A program made the position numbers and the translations under genes. Below are positions 1 to 5,590 of a DNA stretch of 5,664 nucleotides, piece after piece. The stretch is from positions 4,498 through 10,161 of the forward strand of contig MGQK01000009.1 in NCBI GenBank assembly GCA_001797815.1, read 5' to 3'. Position 1 is the first letter of the stretch. The number at the start of each line of letters is the position of its first letter. The stretch comes from Deltaproteobacteria bacterium RBG_13_61_14 (GTDB lineage: Bacteria; RBG-13-61-14). The notes beneath the pieces were generated by a model. It was not told the DNA's origin, searched no databases, and saw only the letters and a program-made list of their open reading frames with translations.

Positions 1-1
1 C

Positions 2-382
2 CCGGGCAAAGCCTTTCCCTCCCTGCTCCTCCGCCCCTGCGGCTCTTTCGATGAGCTTTCCGGCCAGCGCATCGTGAAGATCATCGCCGACTTCACCGCC
101 ACCTTGGCCCGCGCCGGCGCCGCCCGCTTCAGCCTGGGCCTGCTCGACCTCTTCCCGGAGGACTACGCGATCCGCGATTTTGCGGAAGACGTGTTCGAAG
201 GGCTGGTCAAGGGCCTGTCCGGTCCCTGGGCCGCGAAGGTGGAGGCGATCCGGCTCTTGTGGCGGGAGCAGGACACCGAGCCGCTTTTGCGCGAGCTCCG
301 CCGCTTCCGGCATCACCTTCCGAACCCCGAGAGTTGGGAAGTGATCTTGGATACGGATGGGACCGAAGAGACGAAAAAGTAG
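2..382 (+). CDS. C-terminal part of an unrecognised protein (5' end outside window)
   Basis: The reading frame is open from the left edge to a TAG at 380-382, giving about 126 visible residues. A GTG at 74 could serve as a start, but the frame stays open and protein-like upstream of it (S-F-D-E-L-S-G-Q-R), and no clear ribosome binding site precedes it, so I read this as the end of a longer gene. The visible part is soluble. It is rich in Ala, Leu, Arg and acidic residues, with likely helices (for example around D-F-T-A-T-L-A-R and L-L-R-E-L-R-R-F), and ends in a charged tail E-E-T-K-K. I see no membrane segment, signal peptide, metal-binding cluster or nucleotide-binding loop. It converges on the activase gene and so is unlikely to belong to the GRE cluster. 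I do not recognise the family and assign no function. I am fairly sure that it is coding and of its stop codon. Confidence 0.6.
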   Translation, partial: PGKAFPSLLLRPCGSFDELSGQRIVKIIADFTATLARAGAARFSLGLLDLFPEDYAIRDFAEDVFEGLVKGLSGPWAAKVEAIRLLWREQDTEPLLRELRRFRHHLPNPESWEVILDTDGTEETKK

Positions 383-451
383 GCGGCCGACAACAGACCA
401 CCAGAGACAGCTTTTTTTCTTGCCCCGACTGCCGGCGGCAGGCTGCCCGGA
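383..451. other. Convergent intergenic gap with T-tract and small inverted repeat
   Basis: These 69 bases separate two converging genes. They hold a run of seven T at 412-418 and a short inverted repeat at 429-441 (CTGCC, 3-base loop, GGCAG). A canonical intrinsic terminator has the hairpin just before the T-run. Here, on the plus strand, the T-run comes first, and on the minus strand the hairpin is followed by an A-rich stretch. The inverted repeat starts about 11 bases after the activase stop and could still help to end or stabilise that transcript, but this is weak. No other signal is seen. Confidence 0.25.
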
Positions 452-1345
452 TTACGGTTTTCTCACTCGCAATCCCGCCTTGATGAAGACTTCCGACTTT
501 GCCTGCAATTCTTTCTCGGACATCGAGGGGATGCCCAGGGGTTTCAGTTCGCTATTCAGCTTTTCGAGCTTGCTCTCGCCCAGGCGGTGATAAGGCAGGA
601 GCACGATTTCGGTCTCGCCCAATTCAATCAGGAATTTTGCAATCCGTTTCAGCTCGTCTTCCGAATCATTTAAGCCCGGGATCACCGGCATGCGGAGGTG
701 GCGGGGTATGCCCTTGGCGATGATCCGCCGCAGATTCTCCAGAATTACAAGGTTGCTCTGGCCGGTCAGTTTCCGGTGCAGGTCTTCGCTCAGCGCCTTG
801 AGATCGAAAAGCACAAGGTCTGTCTGCTTAAGGACCGGCTGGAGCGATTCCCAATTGAAATGGCCGCAGGTCTCGACCGCGAGGTGCAGATTTTCATGCT
901 TGATCAGCGGCACCAGTTCCTGGAGAAAGTCCGGTCGCGCCAGCGGCTCGCCGCCGCTCAGGGTGACGCCGCCCTCCGGCTCGTAAAACTCCCGGTCTTT
1001 GACCAGTTCTTTCACCAGCGCTGCCGGCGAAAATTCCCGGGCCGCCGGCTCCAGGGCCCGGGCCGGGCAGGCCTCGGTGCAGACAAAACAGGCGTCGCAT
1101 TTCTCCCAATTGATGTGCGGACCGTGATCGTGGCGGATCGCCTGGATGGGGCAGGCTTTGGCGCACTCGCCGCAGGCGATGCAGCGTTCCGAGGAGAAGA
1201 TCAGCTCGTTCTCGAAGCGGAGGGCTTCCGGGTTCTGGCACCAGCGGCAGCGGAGCGGACAGCCTTTGCAAAAGACCGTGGTCCGGATCCCGGGACCGTC
1301 ATGGACGGAAAAGCGCTGGATATCGCAGACTAAGGCAGGGGGCAT
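452..1345 (-). CDS. Glycyl radical enzyme activating enzyme (radical SAM, two ferredoxin-type clusters)
   Basis: Installs the glycyl radical on its partner GRE by reductive cleavage of S-adenosylmethionine; cytoplasmic and oxygen-sensitive. I chose the ATG at 1345 (297 aa). A TTG at 1369 would add 8 residues, but it lies inside a heptamer repeat and family similarity begins after the ATG (C-D-I-Q-R-F-S-V-H-D-G-P-G). Neither start has a strong ribosome binding site. Visible motifs: radical-SAM CxxxCxxC at residues 29, 33 and 36, with W35 in the usual C-x-W-C context; an inserted pair of CxxCxxCxxxC clusters at 55-65 and 83-93; the SAM-binding GGEP at 131-134; E-T-C-G at 158-161; D-L-K at 181-183; R-M-P-V-I-P-G-L-N-D at 218-227; and L-L-P-Y-H at 249-253. 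The ferredoxin insert is typical of activases for non-PFL GREs and is absent from classical PflA. It is the last gene of the minus-strand cluster, and its natural target is the GRE at 1947-4394. Family assignment is firm; no substrate-specific name is justified. Confidence 0.95.
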   Translation of the reverse strand: MPPALVCDIQRFSVHDGPGIRTTVFCKGCPLRCRWCQNPEALRFENELIFSSERCIACGECAKACPIQAIRHDHGPHINWEKCDACFVCTEACPARALEPAAREFSPAALVKELVKDREFYEPEGGVTLSGGEPLARPDFLQELVPLIKHENLHLAVETCGHFNWESLQPVLKQTDLVLFDLKALSEDLHRKLTGQSNLVILENLRRIIAKGIPRHLRMPVIPGLNDSEDELKRIAKFLIELGETEIVLLPYHRLGESKLEKLNSELKPLGIPSMSEKELQAKSEVFIKAGLRVRKP

Positions 1346-1362
1346 GAATTTTATCCGGTAAT

Positions 1363-1432
1363 GTGTCAAGTGTCAGGTGTCACGTGTCAAGTGAAAATAT
1401 GACCTGACACTTGCCGCTTGCCACCTGACACG
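1363..1432. repeat. Inverted heptamer repeat array (GTGTCAN units and their complement)
   Basis: Four contiguous 7-bp units GTGTCAN run from 1363 to 1390, with the last base varying (A, G, C, A). After a short spacer (GTGAAAATA), units of the opposite orientation follow from about 1400 to 1432: TGACACT, TGCCGCT, TGCCACC and TGACACG, also on a 7-bp step. The two halves can pair. Bases 1367-1378 are a perfect 12-bp complement of 1402-1413 with a 23-base loop, and 1370-1379 can alternatively pair with 1422-1431. The array fills most of the gap between the SCP2-like gene and the activase. On the minus strand no T-run follows the stem, so it does not look like an intrinsic terminator. Confidence 0.85.
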
Positions 1433-1445
1433 GCAACGACCAGGC

Positions 1446-1892
1446 TCAAGCGTTGTTTACCGCACCCTTGGGTTGACGCCGCCGGCTCGTGAAGTATCGC
1501 TCCAAGAGGCTCATGATAAACCCGAATTGGTAGACGTAATAGAGGTTTCCGGTCTGACCGATCTTATTGCCGATCAAGATTTCCAGCAACTGGTCGGGCC
1601 GGGAGCTGAACCCCAGGGCGTCGGGCTGGTGCAAGGTAAAGGTGAAATGAACTTCTTCCGGCTTCTGTTTCCGTGCGAACACTCTGCCGCCGGCGAACAC
1701 CAGGTGCCGGGCATACTCGCCGTCACCGCTCTCAAAACGGTAGGTCCCCTGGTATTCCCGGATCGCCCGCCCCAGCATGGCGTCCCGTTTGGATGCCCAC
1801 CTCAGGACCGAGGCCAGGACTTTGAGGCCGAGGCCGATGGCCCCCCAGCGCAGTTTTTCTTTCAACGAATCGCCGGAGACACTCTGTTGCAT
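1446..1892 (-). CDS. Small SCP2-like protein encoded between GRE and its activase
   Basis: 148 aa with an ATG start and TGA stop, on the same strand as the GRE and activase and lying between them (54 bases after the GRE, 100 before the activase ATG). No clear Shine-Dalgarno site precedes the ATG, so translation may rely on coupling or the start may be misplaced. Residues about 15-34 form a hydrophobic or amphipathic helix (W-G-A-I-G-L-G-L-K-V-L). The core, about 50-130, alternates strands and ends in a pattern that recalls SCP2 sterol-carrier domains: G-G-R-V-F-A-R, then V-H-F-T-F-T-L, then D-Q-L-L-E-I-L-type helix, then G-N-K-I-G-Q-T-G-N-L-Y-Y. A basic tail (S-R-R-R-Q-P-K-G) follows. SCP2 domains bind lipids and other hydrophobic ligands; that this one does is inference from sequence pattern only. 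It has no cysteine, so it is not an Fe-S small subunit like those of benzylsuccinate synthase or hydroxyphenylacetate decarboxylase. An overlapping plus-strand frame exists but fits neither context nor composition. Confidence 0.75.
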   Translation of the reverse strand: MQQSVSGDSLKEKLRWGAIGLGLKVLASVLRWASKRDAMLGRAIREYQGTYRFESGDGEYARHLVFAGGRVFARKQKPEEVHFTFTLHQPDALGFSSRPDQLLEILIGNKIGQTGNLYYVYQFGFIMSLLERYFTSRRRQPKGAVNNA

Positions 1893-1930
1893 TTTTGAAT
1901 AAAGACCACGGGCCGGAATCCGAGTCAGAA

Positions 1931-1951
1931 GCCTAACGCCTAATGCCTAAA
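1931..1951. repeat. Heptamer tandem repeat GCCTAAN x3
   Basis: Three exact 7-bp steps, GCCTAAC, GCCTAAT and GCCTAAA, with only the seventh base changing. The repeat overlaps the GRE stop codon (TAG on the minus strand, 1949-1947) and fills the start of the gap before the SCP2-like gene. It has the same six-fixed-plus-one-variable design as the 1363-1432 array but a different core, and no inverted half is seen here. Confidence 0.75.
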
Positions 1952-4394
1952 TAATATCCTCGGTCCGGTTAATGATTTCCTGCTGCATGGCCGGGTTGAG
2001 GTCGCCGAAATAAGCGGTGTAGCCGCTGACCCGGACCAGGAGGTCCTTGGCCTTCTCCGGGTCGTTCATGGCCTCGATCAGCATTTCCTTGTCCGCGATC
2101 ACGAACTGGAGCTGCATGCCCCGCTTGCGGAAATAGCCCCGGACCAGTTGTTCCATGACCTCCATCTTTCCCGGCTCCTGGAGCAGGCTGGCCGGAATCT
2201 TGTGGTTGTTGGCAATGCAGTTGGCCAGAGGCCCGGGCGGCAGCTTGGCGGTGGAGCTCAGGGAAGCGCTCGGCCCCTGGCGCGCGGCCCCGCTGACCGG
2301 AGTAGCGCCGCTGGCCAGGGCCTGGCCCTTTCTCCGGCCGTTGGGCAGGGCGCCCACGATGCGGCCGTAGCCGGTGTGGAAGGTAATACTCCAATAGCCC
2401 ACGCAATACGGCCCGCCGCGGTAATTGGGGCGGCGGTTGAAATTCCGGTCAATTTCTTCGACCAGGCGGACGGCGATTTCGTCGGCCCCGGGATCGTCAT
2501 TGCCGTATTGGGGAGCCCGATGGAGGCACATGGCCCGCACCTGGTCATAACCCACAAAATCAGCCTTGAGCGCGGCCTCCATCTCCGCCGGGCTCACCCG
2601 CTTCTCCTCAAAGACCAGCTTCTTCAGCGCGGCCAGCGAGTCCACCACGTCGGCCAGGCCCACCACCCAGACCCCGCTGGAGTTGTAGCGGGCGCCGCCG
2701 CTGGTCAAATCCTTGCCTGTTTCCATCGGGCCTTCGATCAGCGCGCTCAGGAGCGGAATCGGGTGCAACTCCTCATGAGCCTGATCATAAAGGATCTCCG
2801 CCTCCACGCTCGAGTCCACCATGAACTGAAGCTGCGCGTGAAAGGCCTCCAGGAACCGCGCGAAGGATTCCATCTCGCCGAGCTTGGGCGTCCTGGGTCC
2901 CACCTGCAATCCGGACAGGTGGTGCACTCCCCCGGCCAAGGTGAGTTCCAGCACCGCGGCCAGGTTGAGGAGGATGGAACCGGTCATGGGATAAGCTTTT
3001 CCCTGGACCGCGGTTTCCACGCATCCGATCACCCCATAATCCCGCGCGTCTTCCAGGCTGACGCCCTTGGCCGTGAGCGCCGGGACGATGGCCTCGTCGT
3101 TGTAAAGCGCGGGCGCGGCGCCGGTAGAGCGGACGACTTCGAGGACCCGTTGGTACCATTCTTTGGGTGAATCCCGATGGAAGCGGGCGTCCACGTTGGG
3201 CTCGCGGAGCTTGAGCAAGTTGAGGGCCTGGACCATGAGGTAGCTTAAGTCGTTGGTGGCGTCGCGGCCCCGGCCATCCATCCCGCTCAGGGTAATGGAC
3301 TGATTGGTGCCCGAGCCGCTGAACAGCGCCTCCCCCGCGGCCGGCACCAGCGGGGTATGGTCGTTGCTCTTGACGTAAAAGGCCATGACCAGTTCCAGCG
3401 CCTTCCCCGGGTCCAGCCGGCCCGCCTCCAGGTCGCGCCGGTAAAAAGGCCACAGGTATTGGTCCATGCGGCCAAAGCTCATGGCCAGGTCGGAATTCTC
3501 CATCATCACCGCCACGTGGGTGATCCACAGTGACTGCAAGGCTTCCCAGAAGGTTTCCGCGGGTTCGGCCGGGACCCGTTCGAGGATGCGGCCCAACTCG
3601 GCGAGCTCCGCCTTGCGCTCGGGGTCTTTTTCCCGGTCCGCCAGTTCCCGGCATTTCGCGGCATAGTTCCGGGCGAAGGCGATCACGCCCTCACTGACTG
3701 TAACCACGGCTTGATAAAATTCCTGTCTGGTATCCGCTTCCGGGCCGGCGCTGGAAACTTCCTGGGCTTTTTGCCGCGCCAGCTCCAGGATCCGGTTGAA
3801 GCCGAATTGGATGGCCGCCGGATAGTTGGGAACCAGGTGGGAGACGCCGTTGGGTAAAGCGATCAAATAAAAAACCATCCGCTCCATGAGCTTGATCGAG
3901 TCGGCGTACCCGAACCGCTTTTTCGCCCACTCGTGAATGTTCTTGTCCCGGAAATAGGGAAAGATACGGAAGCTGTATTCTTCGATCGCCTCCCGGCTGA
4001 CCCCCACCGGGTGCCGTTTCCGAAGGGGCAGCTTCACCAGTTCCGGCCAGATCAGCGAAGCCTGGAACTCCGGATACATCATGCAGCCCAAGCGGTGCTC
4101 GGTGGCCGAGCCGACGATCAACTCCTCCGGGAAAACCACCGGCTGCAGGTGAGCGAGGACGTAGCGCAGCGATTCCGCCTGCCGGCGAAGCGGCCGTTCG
4201 GCGTTGAAGCCGTTCTTCTCGAAATAGTCGGTCAGCAGCTTCGAGCGCTCCAGGGCCACCGCGGGTTGCGCCTGGAGCACGGCCTCCCGCAGGCGGGCGA
4301 TGCGGGGAAAGTTTTCCAGGGTGGCCGAAAAAATCTCGTCCCGCCGGCTCGTTTCCGAAGCCGCGGGCTTGATTCCTGCAATCGCCGTGGACAT
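1947..4394 (-). CDS. Glycyl radical enzyme, PFL-like superfamily, substrate unassigned
   Basis: 815 aa, within the usual size range of the family. The first ~700 residues are the PFL-like barrel domain and the last ~100 the glycine radical domain. The active-site motif is G-C-V-E-T with Cys458 (thiyl radical) and Glu460 (likely acid/base). The radical loop is R-V-S-G-Y-T-A-Y-F with Gly791 as radical carrier, followed by the usual ~24-residue end, so the gene is complete. Other family signatures are Y-N-D-E at 431-434, G-G-A-R-Y-N at 566-571 and G-A-L-P-N-G-R at 681-687. A single active-site Cys, rather than the Cys-Cys of pyruvate formate-lyase, with Glu two residues on is the pattern of GRE dehydratases, C-N/C-S lyases and arylacetate decarboxylases. 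Most that I recall read G-C-V-E-P; here Thr replaces Pro. The N-terminal extension is short, and no microcompartment genes are in view. The start is supported by AAGGAG 8 bases upstream. It is first in the cluster, with the cognate activase downstream. Activity requires anaerobiosis. Superfamily is certain; substrate is not. Confidence 0.97.
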   Translation of the reverse strand: MSTAIAGIKPAASETSRRDEIFSATLENFPRIARLREAVLQAQPAVALERSKLLTDYFEKNGFNAERPLRRQAESLRYVLAHLQPVVFPEELIVGSATEHRLGCMMYPEFQASLIWPELVKLPLRKRHPVGVSREAIEEYSFRIFPYFRDKNIHEWAKKRFGYADSIKLMERMVFYLIALPNGVSHLVPNYPAAIQFGFNRILELARQKAQEVSSAGPEADTRQEFYQAVVTVSEGVIAFARNYAAKCRELADREKDPERKAELAELGRILERVPAEPAETFWEALQSLWITHVAVMMENSDLAMSFGRMDQYLWPFYRRDLEAGRLDPGKALELVMAFYVKSNDHTPLVPAAGEALFSGSGTNQSITLSGMDGRGRDATNDLSYLMVQALNLLKLREPNVDARFHRDSPKEWYQRVLEVVRSTGAAPALYNDEAIVPALTAKGVSLEDARDYGVIGCVETAVQGKAYPMTGSILLNLAAVLELTLAGGVHHLSGLQVGPRTPKLGEMESFARFLEAFHAQLQFMVDSSVEAEILYDQAHEELHPIPLLSALIEGPMETGKDLTSGGARYNSSGVWVVGLADVVDSLAALKKLVFEEKRVSPAEMEAALKADFVGYDQVRAMCLHRAPQYGNDDPGADEIAVRLVEEIDRNFNRRPNYRGGPYCVGYWSITFHTGYGRIVGALPNGRRKGQALASGATPVSGAARQGPSASLSSTAKLPPGPLANCIANNHKIPASLLQEPGKMEVMEQLVRGYFRKRGMQLQFVIADKEMLIEAMNDPEKAKDLLVRVSGYTAYFGDLNPAMQQEIINRTEDII

Positions 4395-4402
4395 GATTTC
4401 CG

Positions 4403-4408
4403 CTCCTT
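4403..4408 (-). promoter_or_regulatory. Ribosome binding site of the GRE gene
   Basis: On the minus strand the sequence reads AAGGAG, 8 bases before the ATG at 4394. It is a strong match to the anti-Shine-Dalgarno complement and fixes the GRE start. Confidence 0.8.
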
Positions 4409-4428
4409 ACTTGAGGCCGGTAAGGGAA

Positions 4429-4456
4429 AGTATCCCGTCTTTTTAGTTTATAACAA
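4429..4456 (-). promoter_or_regulatory. Candidate sigma70-type promoter for the GRE cluster
   Basis: Minus strand: TTGTTA (4456-4451) as -35, a 16-bp spacer, then GATACT (4434-4429) as -10; each box matches consensus at 4 of 6 positions. It predicts a start near 4422 and a leader of about 28 bases containing the AAGGAG site. No operator palindrome is evident. The match is moderate, so this is a prediction only. Confidence 0.4.
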
Positions 4457-4500
4457 GTGCATGCCGGTTTCAATCCCGCGGCCGAATTTTTCCGATCATC

Positions 4501-4528
4501 TTTACCCGCTCGAAAATGTTGCTATAAT
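4501..4528 (+). promoter_or_regulatory. Sigma70-type promoter for the membrane protein gene
   Basis: A perfect TATAAT at 4523-4528 is preceded, with a 16-bp spacer, by TTTACC at 4501-4506 (4 of 6 against TTGACA). The -10 ends only 9 bases before the ATG at 4538, so transcription would start around 4535, practically at the start codon. It lies back to back with the GRE cluster promoter. Confidence 0.6.
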
Positions 4529-4537
4529 GCTCCCACC

Positions 4538-5590
4538 ATGAATACCGCGCCACCAATTCAAGCGGAAAATGTGATCCCTCTCCCGCCGGAGGAGGAGCCG
4601 AAGCGGCCTTCGCTGGTCAAGCAAATCCTGCCCTGGGTGATCACCGTCGCGATTTTTTCTTGGATTTTCAGGAGCGTGGACTTCGGCAAGGTCTGGACGG
4701 AGATGCAGCGGGCCAACCTCTGGATTCTCATCCCGGCCATGGCCGGCCTGGTGGGGGTCCAGGTCTGGAGTGAAATATGGACCTTCGGGACCAGTTATCG
4801 GTGGTTCGCGGACCGGCATCCCACCGCCTGGCAGATCGGCGTGGCCCGGGTCGGGACGTATCCAGTCCAGGTCTTGCTGGCGCCCCTAGCCGCGGTGGTC
4901 ATGCTGGTTTATCTGGTCCGGGTTTACAAAATGCGCCTGGCCCTGGTTTTCGCCTCGGATGCTTTCGTCGTTTTTATAGACTTGCTGCAGGGCGCAATCA
5001 GCCTGGCCGCTGCCGTCCTGATCGCCTCCGGAACCGGCCTGGAATCCCTGCACTGGTTTTTCTACGCTTTCGCCGCCTGGAACCTGGTGTTCTATATTTT
5101 ATGGTTCACCTATTGGCGCACCGCTCTCAAGGACCGGCTCTGGCCGAAATTCCGGGACATCGTGGCTTTCCAATCTTTCCGGGTGGCCACCTGGAGCCAA
5201 TTCGGGAAGATGTTTCTGATGCGGCTGCCGTGGTGCTTCGGCAACCTGATCTCGATGTATCTTTGCCTGGTGGCTTTTGACATCCGCGTGCCGCTGGCCG
5301 TGTTTCTCATCGCCGCGCCCTTGATCATGGGCATGGCCTTCCAGCCAGTCTCGGTCGGGGGCTACGGAGGGCCGCAGGCCCTGGCCATCCTCTTTTTCAA
5401 GGGTTACGCCGCGGAGGAAGTGATCCTGGCCCAGAGTCTGCTCTGGTCAACCTTCTACGCCCTGTTCCGGTTGGCGGCCGGCCTGGTGTTTCTCTATCCC
5501 TTCCTCAAGGGCTTTTACCGGACCGGGGGCGTTGCCGTCGCCGCGGCTCCGTCCCTGGCCGCGGCCGAGCCCGCGGGAGCGGAGGACTGA
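4538..5590 (+). CDS. Polytopic membrane protein, LPG-synthase-TM / flippase-like family (UPF0104 type)
   Basis: 350 aa from the ATG at 4538. The frame stays open upstream to an ATG at 4457, but a perfect -10 box sits at 4523 inside that extension, so the later start is better. A polar, Pro/Glu-rich N-terminus (residues 1-26) is followed by about eight hydrophobic segments, roughly at 27-44, 61-80, 105-127, 141-162, 171-191, 226-246, 251-270 and 298-320, then an Ala-rich tail. The late motif P-V-S-V-G-G-Y-G-G-P-Q-A (270-281), followed by a helix containing a conserved-looking Arg (311), matches the P-x-x-x-G-G-x-G signature of the family that includes YbhN and the membrane domain of MprF. Members are inner-membrane proteins linked to lipid or lipid-linked glycan translocation or modification; the substrate here is unknown. 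There is no Shine-Dalgarno before the ATG. It is probably co-transcribed with the gene starting at 5591 and is not obviously linked to the GRE cluster. Confidence 0.85.
   Translation: MNTAPPIQAENVIPLPPEEEPKRPSLVKQILPWVITVAIFSWIFRSVDFGKVWTEMQRANLWILIPAMAGLVGVQVWSEIWTFGTSYRWFADRHPTAWQIGVARVGTYPVQVLLAPLAAVVMLVYLVRVYKMRLALVFASDAFVVFIDLLQGAISLAAAVLIASGTGLESLHWFFYAFAAWNLVFYILWFTYWRTALKDRLWPKFRDIVAFQSFRVATWSQFGKMFLMRLPWCFGNLISMYLCLVAFDIRVPLAVFLIAAPLIMGMAFQPVSVGGYGGPQALAILFFKGYAAEEVILAQSLLWSTFYALFRLAAGLVFLYPFLKGFYRTGGVAVAAAPSLAAAEPAGAED
5581..5585 (+). promoter_or_regulatory. Ribosome binding site for the downstream gene
   Basis: GGAGG lies inside the last codons of the membrane protein gene, 5 bases before the ATG at 5591. 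It supports that start and translational coupling of the two genes. Confidence 0.7.

Noticed and set aside
411-441. Intrinsic terminator in the convergent gap
   Set aside because: The T-tract precedes the inverted repeat on the plus strand, and no T-run follows the hairpin on the minus strand, so the order is wrong for a standard terminator in either direction.
1346-1369. An upstream TTG start for the activase adding 8 residues
   Set aside because: The TTG lies in the heptamer repeat, has no ribosome binding site, and the added residues fall before the start of family similarity.
1363-1432. CRISPR array
   Set aside because: Units are 7 bp and contiguous with no unique spacers of 25-40 bp, and part of the array is inverted.
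1473-1898. A 141-codon plus-strand open frame opposite the small SCP2-like gene
   Set aside because: It is antisense to a gene lying between two same-strand operon partners. Its translation lacks a fold-like pattern and has Pro/Gly-rich stretches typical of shadow frames in GC-rich DNA.
2148-3170. A long (340-codon) plus-strand open frame inside the GRE gene
   Set aside because: The minus strand there encodes conserved GRE sequence including the active-site Cys. The plus frame is a Gly/Arg/His-rich shadow with no recognisable domain.
4440-4470. Possible sigma54 promoter upstream of the GRE gene (GGCAT...TTGTT on the minus strand)
   Set aside because: The distance between the GG and the GT/GC elements is one base short of the strict -24/-12 spacing, and the -12 GC is a GT. 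A sigma70-like pair fits at least as well.
4457-4537. N-terminal extension of the membrane protein from an ATG at 4457
   Set aside because: A perfect -10 element lies within the extension, and the added residues (for example A-E-F-F-R-S-S) show no family-like pattern.
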